A DNA stretch of 64,000 nt. It comes from Haloarcula hispanica ATCC 33960 (lineage in GTDB: Archaea > Halobacteriota > Halobacteria > Halobacteriales > Haloarculaceae). This document shows positions 7,058 to 16,708 of the stretch, piece after piece; the first letter of the stretch is position 1, and every line of letters starts with the position of its first letter. The notes beneath the pieces are model-generated. The model was not told where the DNA came from. It did not search any database and saw nothing but the letters and a program-made list of their open reading frames with translations. A program made the position numbers and the translations under genes. The stretch spans positions 1,798,001-1,862,000 of the forward strand of contig NC_015948.1 in NCBI RefSeq assembly GCF_000223905.1. The letters are read 5' to 3'.

Positions 7058-8956
7058 ATGACAGACAACGAACTAATCTGGCGAATCGCCGGTGGTTCCG
7101 GTGACGGAATCGACTCGACAAGCCAGAACTTCGCGAAGGCCTTGATGTGGTCGGGGCTGAACGTGTTCACACACCGCCATTACCCGTCGCGTATCCGCGG
7201 CGGCCACACGTACGTGGAAGTACGTGCGAAAGACGAGCCAGTACAGTCCCGCGGGGACGGCTACAACTTCCTGCTGGCCCTGGGTGACTCCTTCGCCCGG
7301 AACCCGCAGGAAGAGGCCTACTACGGCAAAGAGGAGCTGAAACCGCTGTACGAGAACTTCGACGACCTCCGCGAGGGCGGCGTCCTCCTCTACGACGAGG
7401 GGCTGCTCGACGAGGAAGACGTCGACGAGATCGGTCTCGAAGAGGCCGCCGAGGAGAACAACTGGCACGTCGTCCCGATGGACCTCCGCGGCATCGCCAA
7501 GGAGCACGGCCGCGAGATCATGCGGAACACGGCCGGTATCGGCGCGACCGCGGCCATTCTCGACATCAGCACCGACGAGTTCGAGAAGCTCATCAAACAG
7601 AACATGAGTGGCGACATGCAGGAGGCGAACCTCAACGTCCTGCACGACGCCTACGAAGCCGCAAGCGAACTCGATATCGATCACGACATCGAGGTCCCCG
7701 AGGGCTCCCACGACGAGGAGCAGGTCATCCTCTCGGGCTCGAACGCCATCTCCTACGGCGCAATCGACGAGGGCTGTCGCTTCATCTCGGGCTACCCCAT
7801 GACTCCGTGGACCGACGTGTTCACGATCATGTCACAGCACCTGCCCTCGTTCGGTGGGATCTCCGAACAGGTCGAAGACGAGATCGCGGCCGCCGCGCTG
7901 GCCCTCGGTGCGTCTCACGCCGGCGTGAAAGCCATGTCCGGGTCATCCGGCGGTGGCTTCGCGCTGATGTCCGAACCGCTCGGACTGGCGGAGATGACCG
8001 AGACGCCTATCGTGCTCGTCGAAGCGATGCGGGCCGGCCCCTCGACGGGGATGCCGACCAAGCCCGAGCAGGCGGACCTCGAACACGTCCTGTACACGTC
8101 ACAGGGCGACTCCGCCCGCGTCGTGTTCGCGCCGGCGAACATCCGCGAGTGCTACACGCAGACCCGCTCGGCGTTCCGCATCGCCTACGAGTACCAGATC
8201 CCGGCTATCGTCATCTACGACCAGAAGATCCAGGGCGAACTCCGGAACCTCCCGGCCAGCCACTTCGACGAGGAACCGAACGCCGATCCCGGCTCGGTCC
8301 TCACCGAAGAGGAGATTCAGGACGCCGCACACCACTCCTCCGGGAAGTTCCAGCGCTTCCTCCACGAACCCGAGGACGGCTCGAACGTCAGCCCGCGCTC
8401 CGTGCCGGGCCAGAAGGACGGCCGCTTCCTCGCGACGGGCAACGAGCACAACCCATCGGGCCACATCAGCGAGGACCCCGAGAACCGTATCGCCCAGATG
8501 AACCGTCGGCTCAACAAGCTCGACGACATCCGTGCTGATCTGGACGAAAACACGTCCCACCAGACCTACCACGGACCCGACGAGGCCGACTACGGCATCC
8601 TCGTGTGGGGCAGCCAGCAGGGGACCGTCTTCGAGGCCGTCGACAGACTCAACGAGAACGGCCATTCCGTGAAGGCGCTTGGCGTCTCCGACATGGCTCC
8701 GTACCCGAAGGAGGAGGTCTCCGAGTGGCTCGAATCGGTCGACGAGGCGCTCGTCGTCGAGATGAACGCCACGGCCCAGTTCCGCGGCCTGACTCAGAAG
8801 GAACTCGGCAAGTACGGCGACAAGATGTCGAGCCTCCTCAAGTACAACGGCAACCCATTCGAGCCCGCCGAGATCGTCGACGGGTTCGAGTCCAGCATCG
8901 ACGGCGAGGAACTCGCCGCGAGCAACATGAAGTACGTCCCCGCGGCAGGTGACTAA
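7058..8956 (+). CDS. porA: pyruvate:ferredoxin oxidoreductase alpha subunit (fused gamma-alpha)
   Basis: 632 aa. With PorB it converts pyruvate and CoA to acetyl-CoA and CO2, reducing ferredoxin in the cytoplasm. The N-terminal ~190 residues are the gamma domain (GGSGDGIDSTSQNFAKA, RIRGGHTYVEVRA). The alpha part begins near residue 220 (GSNAISYGAIDEGCRFISGYPMTPWTDVF), followed by a C-terminal domain near 525 (YGILVWGSQQGTV). This gamma-alpha fusion and length fit the PorA described in Halobacterium; KorA is shorter. A GAGGA Shine-Dalgarno-like site ends 8 nt before the ATG. PorB starts 4 nt after the stop, so the pair forms one operon. Confidence 0.92.
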   Translation: MTDNELIWRIAGGSGDGIDSTSQNFAKALMWSGLNVFTHRHYPSRIRGGHTYVEVRAKDEPVQSRGDGYNFLLALGDSFARNPQEEAYYGKEELKPLYENFDDLREGGVLLYDEGLLDEEDVDEIGLEEAAEENNWHVVPMDLRGIAKEHGREIMRNTAGIGATAAILDISTDEFEKLIKQNMSGDMQEANLNVLHDAYEAASELDIDHDIEVPEGSHDEEQVILSGSNAISYGAIDEGCRFISGYPMTPWTDVFTIMSQHLPSFGGISEQVEDEIAAAALALGASHAGVKAMSGSSGGGFALMSEPLGLAEMTETPIVLVEAMRAGPSTGMPTKPEQADLEHVLYTSQGDSARVVFAPANIRECYTQTRSAFRIAYEYQIPAIVIYDQKIQGELRNLPASHFDEEPNADPGSVLTEEEIQDAAHHSSGKFQRFLHEPEDGSNVSPRSVPGQKDGRFLATGNEHNPSGHISEDPENRIAQMNRRLNKLDDIRADLDENTSHQTYHGPDEADYGILVWGSQQGTVFEAVDRLNENGHSVKALGVSDMAPYPKEEVSEWLESVDEALVVEMNATAQFRGLTQKELGKYGDKMSSLLKYNGNPFEPAEIVDGFESSIDGEELAASNMKYVPAAGD

Positions 8957-8959
8957 CCA

Positions 8960-9898
8960 ATGAGTGCATTCTCAGCAATCAACGAAGAACGCGAGATCGA
9001 GCGCGACGAGTTCACACCCGGCATCGAACCGCAGGCGACCTGGTGTCCGGGCTGTGGTGACTTCGGCGTCCTCAAGGCGCTCAAGCAGGCCATGCCGGAG
9101 GTCGGCAAGAACCCCGACGAAGTCGCGCTGTTCACCGGAATCGGCTGTTCGGGGAAGCTCAACAGCTACTTCAACAGCTACGGTTTCCACACCATCCACG
9201 GCCGCTCGCTGCCCGTCGCCCGGGCCGCGAAGCTCGCCAACCCCAACCTCGAAGTCATCGCGGCCGGCGGGGACGGCGACGGCTACGGTATCGGTGGGAA
9301 CCACACCATCCACACGGCCCGTGAGAACCACGACATCACGTACATCGTGTTCAACAACGAGATCTTCGGGCTGACCAAGGGGCAGACGTCGCCGACGTCG
9401 CCGAAGGGCCACAAGTCCAAGACACAGCCCCACGGCTCGGCGAAGTCGCCGATCCGCCCCCTGTCCCAGCAGCTCAACGCCGGTGCGACCTACATCGCCC
9501 GGACCGCGGCTGTCAACCCGAACCAGGCGAAAGAGATCATCGCCGAGGCCATCGAACACGACGGATTCGCGCACATCGACTTCCTGACCCAGTGTCCGAC
9601 CTGGAACAAGGACGCGAAACACTACGTCCCGTACACGGACGTCCAGCAGTCCGACGAGTTCGACTTCGACGTCTCGGACCGCGCGGAAGCCGCCGAGATG
9701 ATGCGAAAGACCGAGGAGCGTCTGTACGAGGGCGAAGTGCTCACCGGTCGGATGTACATCGAAGACGAGCGCCCCTCCTACGGCGAGGAGAAGCGCCAGA
9801 TCGGCGAGATGCCCGAGGAACCGCTCGCAGAGCGGTACTTCGACGAGGACGCGGAGTGGGAGCGGACCTACGACAACCTCCTCGAACATCACAAATAA
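8960..9898 (+). CDS. porB: pyruvate:ferredoxin oxidoreductase beta subunit
   Basis: 312 aa, the length I recall for haloarchaeal PorB. It carries thiamine diphosphate and one [4Fe-4S] cluster. Visible are WCPGCGDFGVLKAL and GIGCSGKL (cluster cysteines), a later cysteine in LTQCPTWN, and the TPP motif GGDGDGYGIGGNHTIHTARENHDITYIVFNN. It begins 3 nt after porA ends. The following Lrp-type regulator may control the pair. Confidence 0.93.
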   Translation: MSAFSAINEEREIERDEFTPGIEPQATWCPGCGDFGVLKALKQAMPEVGKNPDEVALFTGIGCSGKLNSYFNSYGFHTIHGRSLPVARAAKLANPNLEVIAAGGDGDGYGIGGNHTIHTARENHDITYIVFNNEIFGLTKGQTSPTSPKGHKSKTQPHGSAKSPIRPLSQQLNAGATYIARTAAVNPNQAKEIIAEAIEHDGFAHIDFLTQCPTWNKDAKHYVPYTDVQQSDEFDFDVSDRAEAAEMMRKTEERLYEGEVLTGRMYIEDERPSYGEEKRQIGEMPEEPLAERYFDEDAEWERTYDNLLEHHK

Positions 9899-9983
9899 GG
9901 CCCGCTACTGGACTGCAGACACCACCTCGAACGTGGGTTTCTGGTTCGGAAGATATTTTTTCATGCACCGAAAAGATTACTCT

Positions 9984-10412
9984 ATGAGTGCCGAGTCCAC
10001 GGAGCGTCGAATCCTGTCGGTCCTTGAAGAGGACGCACAGGCCTCGTACGCAGAAATCGCGGAGCGAGCCGACGTATCGAAGCCCACAGTCCGGAAATAC
10101 ATTCAGAAACTCGAAGAGGAGGGCGTCATCGTCGGCTACTCCGCCGATGTCGACCCGAAGAAGCTGGCAGGCCAGTCGATTGCCCTTGTCGGCATCGACA
10201 TCGCGAGCGATTGCTACGTCGAGGCCACGCGGAACCTCAAGGAGATCCCGGAGATGGAGGAACTGTACACGTCCAGCGGCGACCACATGCTGATGGCGGA
10301 GGTCCGAGCGATGGACGGGGACTCGCTGGCAGACGTCATCGAAGACAAGATTCTCGCGCTCGACGGCGTTACCGCCGCGCATCCGTCGTTTCTCCAGGAA
10401 CGGCTGAAGTAA
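9984..10412 (+). CDS. Lrp/AsnC family transcriptional regulator
   Basis: 142 aa from the ATG at 9984 (MSAESTERRILSVLEEDAQ). Residues ~5-55 form a winged helix-turn-helix (YAEIAERADVSKPTVRKYIQKLEEEGVIVGY), followed by a RAM/ACT-like ligand domain (IALVGIDIASDCYVEATRNL ... GDHMLMAEVRAMDGDSL). Such proteins sense amino acids or related metabolites. Its place directly after porAB, as I remember also in Halobacterium, suggests control of pyruvate oxidation. The upstream in-frame start at 9933 has no family-like residues. Confidence 0.88.
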   Translation: MSAESTERRILSVLEEDAQASYAEIAERADVSKPTVRKYIQKLEEEGVIVGYSADVDPKKLAGQSIALVGIDIASDCYVEATRNLKEIPEMEELYTSSGDHMLMAEVRAMDGDSLADVIEDKILALDGVTAAHPSFLQERLK

Positions 10413-10447
10413 CGGGTTTTTAGACGCTCCAGCGCTGACTGCACGGT

Positions 10448-12121
10448 ATGCTTTCTCGGCTGGTGCTCGGACTCGGGCCGACGGCCGCGGACCTTCTCGA
10501 CGCGATTAGCGACGACCGCGGCGACCTGGCAGTCGTGACCCAGGACGAGCACCGTGCTGAAACGCTCCGGGCGGACGGTATCAACGTACTCGAAGCCGAC
10601 CAGACTGATCCATCTGTTCTCGCCGATCTCGACGTTCACCCCGAGAGCGTCATCATCGCCAGCGAGGACCCCGAGCAGAATGCCGACGCGGCGACGGCCG
10701 CACGTGACTGCTTTCCCGACGTGTTCCTCCTCGCCTACGCCGGCCGCGGCGCGACGGCAGACCAGCGCGACCGACTCGACAGCGTGGCGGACCGGCTGGT
10801 TACGCCGGAGTCTGTCGTTACCGACTACGTCACCCAGTCGGTCGGCGACGAAGGAACGCGGGCCAGACAGCTCCATCAGGTACTGCGGGACATCGACGAC
10901 CACCTCGCCGTCGTCACGCACGACAACCCCGACCCGGACGCGATTGCCAGCGCTGTCGCCCTCGGGGCGCTCGCTGAACGGGCCGATTGCGAGGTGACGA
11001 TCTGTTACTACGGAGAGATTTCTCATCAGGAGAACCGGGCGTTCGTCAACCTCCTCGATTTCGACCTCCGGAACTTGGATGCTGACTCCCCGGACGAACT
11101 GGACGCGTTCGACGCGTTCGCGCTGGTCGACCACTCCAGAGCCGGTGTCAACGACCAGCTCCCACCGGAGACCCCCATCGACATCGTCATCGACCACCAT
11201 CCGCCGCGCGTCCCGATCGAAGCCCGATTCGTCGATCTCCGGAGCGGCGTCGGGGCGACGAGTACGTTACTGGTCGACTATCTCCAGCGGTTCAACATCG
11301 ACATTCCGACCCCAATCGCGACGGGCCTGCTGTTCGGCATCCAGGTCGACACGAAGGACTTCCGCCGGGAGGTCGCCGCCGCGGACTTCGAGGCCGCCGC
11401 GCATCTCGTGACGAACGCCGACATGGCGACGCTCCAGCGCATCGAAGACCCGAGCGTGAGCCCGGAGACGCTGTCGGTCATCGGCCGCGCGATCGCGAAC
11501 CGCGAACAGGAGGGCTCGGTGCTTCTGACCGGCGTTGGCGAGATAACCGACCGTGACGCGCTCGCGCAGGCGGCCGACAGGCTGCTCGACCTCGAAGGCG
11601 TGCAGGCGACGATGGTGTACGGCGTCGTCGACGGGACGATCTACGCCTCTGCACGGGCTCGCGGGGCGGACATCGACCTCGGCGAGGCGCTGCGGGACGC
11701 CTTCGGACAGATCGGGTCCGCGGGCGGTCACGCCGATATGGCGGGCGCACAGATCGACCTGGGGATGATCACCGTCGACGAGCGCGAGGAGTCGCTGGAG
11801 GAGATCGTCCGCTCTATCGTCTCTGACCGGTTTCTCGACGCTATCCAGTCGCGGTCCCACCGGCTGCTCGGGCGCGTCTACGCACGCGCTGACTACGACG
11901 TGGCCGCGTTCACGGAGTCGACGGCGCTCAGACGGGACAGCGGAGACACCATCACGACGCCTGGAGACACGCCTGCAGGGTCGAGCGACGACACCGCAAC
12001 GGACTGGAACAGCGATGTGCTGTTTCTGGAAGACGGCGACGAAGACGGAGGCGACGAGTCAGAACAGGCGGACGACAGCCCGGAGACGCTCGTCGAACCC
12101 GACGACAGCGAGCCGCCGTAG
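10448..12121 (+). CDS. TrkA-N (RCK) plus DHH phosphoesterase fusion
   Basis: 557 aa. Residues 1-130 form a Rossmann-like NAD-binding domain (LVLGLGPTAADLLDAI ... VIIASEDPEQNADAATAARDCFPDVFLLAYAG). From ~145 a DHH/DHHA1 phosphoesterase follows, with VVTHDNPDPDAIASAVALG, FALVDHSRAG and DIVIDHHPP supplying the metal ligands and GSAGGHADMAGAQIDLG the DHHA1 substrate motif. The last ~60 residues are acidic and disordered. This fits NrnA/GdpP-like hydrolases that degrade short RNA or cyclic dinucleotides; which one is not visible. A paralogue without the RCK part is at 48133. Confidence 0.85.
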   Translation: MLSRLVLGLGPTAADLLDAISDDRGDLAVVTQDEHRAETLRADGINVLEADQTDPSVLADLDVHPESVIIASEDPEQNADAATAARDCFPDVFLLAYAGRGATADQRDRLDSVADRLVTPESVVTDYVTQSVGDEGTRARQLHQVLRDIDDHLAVVTHDNPDPDAIASAVALGALAERADCEVTICYYGEISHQENRAFVNLLDFDLRNLDADSPDELDAFDAFALVDHSRAGVNDQLPPETPIDIVIDHHPPRVPIEARFVDLRSGVGATSTLLVDYLQRFNIDIPTPIATGLLFGIQVDTKDFRREVAAADFEAAAHLVTNADMATLQRIEDPSVSPETLSVIGRAIANREQEGSVLLTGVGEITDRDALAQAADRLLDLEGVQATMVYGVVDGTIYASARARGADIDLGEALRDAFGQIGSAGGHADMAGAQIDLGMITVDEREESLEEIVRSIVSDRFLDAIQSRSHRLLGRVYARADYDVAAFTESTALRRDSGDTITTPGDTPAGSSDDTATDWNSDVLFLEDGDEDGGDESEQADDSPETLVEPDDSEPP

Positions 12122-12159
12122 GCGAGCCTTTTTTGCCGTCGGTCGAGAACATCGCGCCG

Positions 12160-12951
12160 ATGGAGGAATCGAGTCGACCGACGGTCGGAGACTACATGAC
12201 ACGCGAGGTTGCCACCGTCGAACTCGACGACACTGTCGGGGAGGTCGCCCGACGGATCGCCGACAACGACCACTTCAGCGGGTTCCCGGTGACGGACGGC
12301 CGCCGCGTCGAAGGGTTCGTCAGCGCGCGCGACCTGTTGCTCGCGGAAGACCACGAGCCGATGTTCCGTGTGATGACCGACGACATCCTCGTGGCGCACC
12401 CGGACATGGCCGTTCAGGACGCGGCACGCGTCATCCTGCGGTCGGGCATCCAGAAACTTCCGGTCGTCGACGACGCCGGCCACCTCGTCGGCATCATCTC
12501 GAACGCCGACGTGATCCGCTCACAGATCGAACGGGCGACCCCGGGCAAGGTGGACAAGCTCGGCCGGACGCTGGAGAACATCCACGGTATCACGACACAC
12601 GAAGGCCGACGGGAGGTGGAGCTCGACGACCTGACGCCGACACAGACGACGGTGTACGCCGACGAACTCGAAGGCCGGGTGTACGAACTGGAACGCGGGC
12701 TGGCGGAACCGCTCGTCGTCATCGACAACGGCGGGGACCTCCTGCTGGCTGACGGCCACCACCGCGTGAAAGCCGCCGCGCGGCTCGATATCGACGAAAT
12801 GGACGCCTACGTCATCGTTCTCGACGAGACGGTCGAACTGGGGATGGCCGAGACGGCCGCAGACTCCGACCTGGAGTCGATCGACGATATCGAGGTCGTC
12901 GACTACGCGCACCATCCGCTCGTGCAGACGACGGAGCGGCTCCAGAATTAG
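12160..12951 (+). CDS. CBS-pair protein with ParB-like domain
   Basis: 263 aa from the ATG at 12160. Two CBS motifs occupy residues ~10-125 (VGDYMTREVATVELDDTVGEVARRI ... ILVAHPDMAVQDAARVILRSGIQKLPVVDDAGHLVGIISNADVI), a module that binds adenosyl ligands. A ParB N-terminal-like domain follows (LAEPLVVIDNGGDLLLADGHHRVKAAARL), with the DGHHR signature of ParB/Srx nucleotide-binding folds. It probably senses nucleotides. It starts 38 nt after the RCK-DHH gene and may be co-transcribed. Confidence 0.85.
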   Translation: MEESSRPTVGDYMTREVATVELDDTVGEVARRIADNDHFSGFPVTDGRRVEGFVSARDLLLAEDHEPMFRVMTDDILVAHPDMAVQDAARVILRSGIQKLPVVDDAGHLVGIISNADVIRSQIERATPGKVDKLGRTLENIHGITTHEGRREVELDDLTPTQTTVYADELEGRVYELERGLAEPLVVIDNGGDLLLADGHHRVKAAARLDIDEMDAYVIVLDETVELGMAETAADSDLESIDDIEVVDYAHHPLVQTTERLQN

Positions 12952-13026
12952 TCCTCGACGGTGTGATTGACGGTAGCGTCCCACTTTGCCCGAACCTTCT
13001 TACTAAATCATGACATACACCGGAGT

Positions 13027-14730
13027 ATGTTCGACGAGTCGGACCTCCAGCGCATCCGCGAGCAGAAAGACGAGTGGGAAGCCGAGACACTGGACCCCGT
13101 ACTGGACGCCTACGGCGAACGCAAAGAGCAGTTCGCGACGGTCTCAAACCTCGACGTAGACCGGCTGTACACGCCGCTCGACGTGGACGACGTCGATTAC
13201 GAGGAAGACATCGGCTTCCCCGGCGAGGAGCCGTTCACACGCGGTGTCTATCCGACGATGTATCGCGGCCGGCAGTGGACCATGCGGCAGTTCGCGGGCT
13301 TTGGGACCGCCGACGAGACCAACGAGCGATTCCACTATCTCATCGACGAGGGCCAGACCGGGCTCTCGACGGCTTTTGACATGCCGACGCTGATGGGGAT
13401 CGACTCCGACGACGTGATGGCCGACGGCGAAGTCGGCAAGGAGGGCGTCGCCGTCGACACGCTGGCGGACATGGAGCGGTTGTTCGACGGCATCGACCTC
13501 GGTGAGGTGTCGACCTCCTTCACGATCAACCCCAGCGCCCCCGTCATCTACGCGATGTACATCGCGCTGGCCGACCAGCAGGGCGTCCCGCGCGAGGAGA
13601 TCCGCGGAACCCTACAGAACGATATGTTCAAGGAGTTCATCGCACAGAAGGAGTGGGTCATTCCGCCGGAGCCGTCGCTGAAACTCGTCACCGACACCAT
13701 CGAGTTCGCCAGTCAGGAGACGCCGAAGTTCAAGCCTATATCCGTATCGGGGTATCACATCCGGGAGGCCGGTTCGACAGCCGTACAGGAACTCGCGTTC
13801 ACGCTCGCGGACGGTTTCGCCTACGTCGAAGACTGTCTGAACCGCGGGCTTGAGGTCGACGAGTTCGCACCACAGCTCTCCTTTTTCTTCAATTCGCACA
13901 ACTCCATGTTCGAGGAAATCGCGAAGTTCCGTGCGGCCCGGCGCATCTACGCCCGCGTGATGGACGACTGGTACGACGCGGAGGCTGACGCGAGCAAGCA
14001 ACTGAAGTTCCACACCCAGACCGCCGGGCAGTCACTGACAGCCCAGCAACCGCTGAACAACATCGTCCGCGTGACGATTCAGGCCCTCGCAGGTGTGCTG
14101 GGCGGAACCCAGAGCCTACACACCAACAGCTTCGACGAAGCGCTGGCGCTCCCATCGGAGCAGGCCGTTCGCGTCGCCCTCCGGACACAGCAGATCATCG
14201 CGGAGGAGTCGGGAGCCGCCGATATCGTCGACCCGATGGGCGGCAGTTTCGCCATCGAGTCGTTGACCGACGAGGTCGAGGAGAAGGCGATGGCCTACAT
14301 CAACCACATCAGGGACGAACTCGGCGACGGCTCGGTCCGCGACGGCGTCATTCAGGGGATTCAGGACGGCTACTTCCAGCGTGAGATTCAGGACGCCGCC
14401 TACGAGTACCAGCAGCGTGTCGAGAGCGAGGAAGAAGTCATGGTCGGGGTTAACAAGTACACCGTCGAGGAAGACACCGAACCCGAGATTCTCACCGTCG
14501 ACGAGGACGTACAGGAACGCCAGCGGGACAAGCTTGCGACGGCCAAGGCAGAGCGCGATGACGCGGCCGTGGAGGCGGCGCTCGACGAACTGCAGCAAGT
14601 GATCACCAACGGTGGGAACGTCATGCCCGTCATCATCGACGCGGTGAAAGCCTACGCGACGATGGGCGAGATCATGGCCGTCTTCGAGGCAGAGTACGGG
14701 AGCTATCAGGAAACGGCCAGCGTCGCCTGA
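13027..14730 (+). CDS. methylmalonyl-CoA mutase large subunit (catalytic part)
   Basis: 567 aa from the ATG at 13027. It interconverts methylmalonyl-CoA and succinyl-CoA by a B12 radical mechanism, together with a separate B12-binding subunit not found in this window. Typical sequences are PTMYRGRQWTMRQFAGFGTADETNERFHYLI, GQTGLSTAFDMPTLMG, FTINPSAPVIYAMY, SGYHIREAGSTAVQELAFTLADG and FHTQTAGQSLTAQQPLNNIVR. The C-terminus stops before a cobalamin domain, the split form usual in archaea. It fits propionate and odd-chain acid use alongside the acyl-CoA genes on the left. Confidence 0.93.
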   Translation: MFDESDLQRIREQKDEWEAETLDPVLDAYGERKEQFATVSNLDVDRLYTPLDVDDVDYEEDIGFPGEEPFTRGVYPTMYRGRQWTMRQFAGFGTADETNERFHYLIDEGQTGLSTAFDMPTLMGIDSDDVMADGEVGKEGVAVDTLADMERLFDGIDLGEVSTSFTINPSAPVIYAMYIALADQQGVPREEIRGTLQNDMFKEFIAQKEWVIPPEPSLKLVTDTIEFASQETPKFKPISVSGYHIREAGSTAVQELAFTLADGFAYVEDCLNRGLEVDEFAPQLSFFFNSHNSMFEEIAKFRAARRIYARVMDDWYDAEADASKQLKFHTQTAGQSLTAQQPLNNIVRVTIQALAGVLGGTQSLHTNSFDEALALPSEQAVRVALRTQQIIAEESGAADIVDPMGGSFAIESLTDEVEEKAMAYINHIRDELGDGSVRDGVIQGIQDGYFQREIQDAAYEYQQRVESEEEVMVGVNKYTVEEDTEPEILTVDEDVQERQRDKLATAKAERDDAAVEAALDELQQVITNGGNVMPVIIDAVKAYATMGEIMAVFEAEYGSYQETASVA

Positions 14731-14805
14731 CTGGACAGAGCGTACGCTCAATCGTCGCTTGAAGAACTGTTTTCGAGGTGCAACCAACTTCCATCATCAC
14801 CCGCA

Positions 14806-16212
14806 TCAGGCACACTGATACGACCCGAGCCGTTCCTGGTCGACAGATTCGGACCCGTTCAGGTTGGTCGACTCGGTCAGGACAATCAACTCCACGCGTT
14901 CCATCGCGTCGTCGTGGCCTTGATTCCACCGGGAACACAGATACGTTGCGAGCGACTGTCGAAGACTGGGTTCGTGACGGGCTGTCCCGAGGAACTTCTT
15001 CCAGCGCTGGTTCGGAAACCGGTCTGACACCTCTGGCGGCCGGGAGAGAGTGACCGGCTCCCCGGTAAGCGCGTCGACCCGATTCCCGGACTCCAGGGGT
15101 GCCGGGGCCGCGTACCACCACGTTTCCTGTGGCGGGTCTGGCGCGAACATATTCCAGCTCCGGTCCTCGATTCTGTCCGGCGTGCCCGTTGGTGCGGTGA
15201 CAAAGCCGACCGCGACGGCGTTGAGAATCATAATCGCGACGATACCGAGCGTCGCTACCGAGCGCGTCGTCGTAGGGAACCAGATCTGTGGCGGACCTGT
15301 CGTTGAATCCGGCCACCGCGGGCGCAACGCTTCGATTGCGTCGGGCCAGCGGTCTGCGAGCGCGTCCCAAAACGGCGTCGGCAAAAATAGGACCAGCCCG
15401 AGAATCGAGACGAGCGGAAACACACCCAGGCGAAACGAGAACGCCATACAGACGTGTGCGGTGACGAACGCCGCGACCAGTGCCGTCCGATACCATCCGG
15501 TCCAGATGAGCAACAACGGGGACCCAACGAGCAAAGCGAGCCAGAGCCAGTTCCCCAGGACCAGCACCGGGTCCCAGCCCGCAACCACGTCACCAAGCCG
15601 GACAGTGAGGTGGTCGAGCTGGAACGCGTACTGCACCGCAGTCCCTTGGTGCCAGTACGTACCACGAAGCTTCATGAGGCCGTTCGTCACGTACACGGCA
15701 AGCACTTGGAGAAGGATTCCTGCAGTGCCGGCGGTGGCGACCCGTGTCGAGGCGGAGTCCGGCGGCCCATCTTCCCAGGCACAGCCGAGCGGGAGCAGGA
15801 GACTCCAGAACAGCAGCCGGCGAAACAGCGTATCGCCGGCGTTGAGGACGACAGGGTTCCGGAGCTGTATCGATACGAGCAGGACGAACGCGACGCCCGC
15901 GCTCAGGCGAGGGTGGTAGCCGACCACCAGCGCCAGTCCTGCGAGCGCCGTCAGTCCGAGGGCCACCAGCGGGAGCCAGACGGCCCCCGAGAAAGCGAGC
16001 GGCGACACGTCTCCCAGAACCGGATACAGTTCAGCCAGTGTCGAGCGCGGGAGCGCGCCGCTATCGGTGTAGAACGCAACGATGTCCGACCACCGCAGAG
16101 TGATGTCGGCGAGGAGACACAGCCCGAGCGCCGCTCTGAACGCTGCGAGCGCACGTCGGTCGATAGCGATCCTGCGGACCAACCACTGACGGAGGGGAAA
16201 TTCGGGGCGCAT
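14806..16212 (-). CDS. HTTM domain membrane protein
   Basis: 468 aa. The first ~300 residues hold several membrane segments arranged as in the horizontally transferred transmembrane (HTTM) domain related to vitamin K-dependent gamma-carboxylase (RAALGLCLLADITLRWSDIVAFYTDSGALPR near the start). The soluble tail (~330-468) begins with NMFAPDPPQETWWYAAPAPLESG. No carboxylase substrate is evident and the biochemical role of archaeal HTTM proteins is unknown. It is convergent with the mutase gene. Confidence 0.8.
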   Translation of the reverse strand: MRPEFPLRQWLVRRIAIDRRALAAFRAALGLCLLADITLRWSDIVAFYTDSGALPRSTLAELYPVLGDVSPLAFSGAVWLPLVALGLTALAGLALVVGYHPRLSAGVAFVLLVSIQLRNPVVLNAGDTLFRRLLFWSLLLPLGCAWEDGPPDSASTRVATAGTAGILLQVLAVYVTNGLMKLRGTYWHQGTAVQYAFQLDHLTVRLGDVVAGWDPVLVLGNWLWLALLVGSPLLLIWTGWYRTALVAAFVTAHVCMAFSFRLGVFPLVSILGLVLFLPTPFWDALADRWPDAIEALRPRWPDSTTGPPQIWFPTTTRSVATLGIVAIMILNAVAVGFVTAPTGTPDRIEDRSWNMFAPDPPQETWWYAAPAPLESGNRVDALTGEPVTLSRPPEVSDRFPNQRWKKFLGTARHEPSLRQSLATYLCSRWNQGHDDAMERVELIVLTESTNLNGSESVDQERLGSYQCA

Positions 16213-16380
16213 CTGTAGGGAGGGCGGCGAGACACCGGCTTGTCGTCAAGCAGGCGACTAGCAGCCGATTTTCTGTCGGCTTAAAATAAACTAACGGAAT
16301 CAGGCTATCAGAAAGCTGAAGCGTACACAGCGGTACGAGGAACTGGTTCACACGGCCAGATATACTGCAGCAACGGACAC

Positions 16381-16650
16381 TCAGGAACTGGCCGCGTCGT
16401 CGATTCGCTCGGAGACGTACACGACGAGGCCAAGCAACACGCCGAGGACGATGCCGATGGTAACGAACCCGTAGATAGCGACGCCGAACGGCGTTGGCGG
16501 CAGCGCAATCACACCGAACAGTTCGGGTTCGAGGTCCTCCGGTCGGATACTGCCAAGAACGAATCCCATTACACCCGCGAGAACGACAATAGCAACGTAC
16601 AGACGAAGGACGATTTGCTGCCCGGACCTGGCCTCGGCTGGCTCGCTCAT
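16381..16650 (-). CDS. small two-helix membrane protein near cytochrome oxidase
   Basis: 89 aa. Two hydrophobic segments (IVLRLYVAIVVLAGVMGFVLG and GVAIYGFVTIGIVLGVLLGLVVYV) with short polar ends. I recall a similar gene, DUF7520, close to terminal oxidase genes of other haloarchaea, but the number is from memory. It lies downstream of coxA on the same strand with a divergently read tiny membrane peptide between them. Perhaps an oxidase accessory or assembly factor; unproven. Confidence 0.6.
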   Translation of the reverse strand: MSEPAEARSGQQIVLRLYVAIVVLAGVMGFVLGSIRPEDLEPELFGVIALPPTPFGVAIYGFVTIGIVLGVLLGLVVYVSERIDDAASS

Positions 16651-16708
16651 GTGTGAACAACGGCTCGAAGACGATTAGCCTTTTTCACTTCCACGCCGTA
16701 GCTATCCT

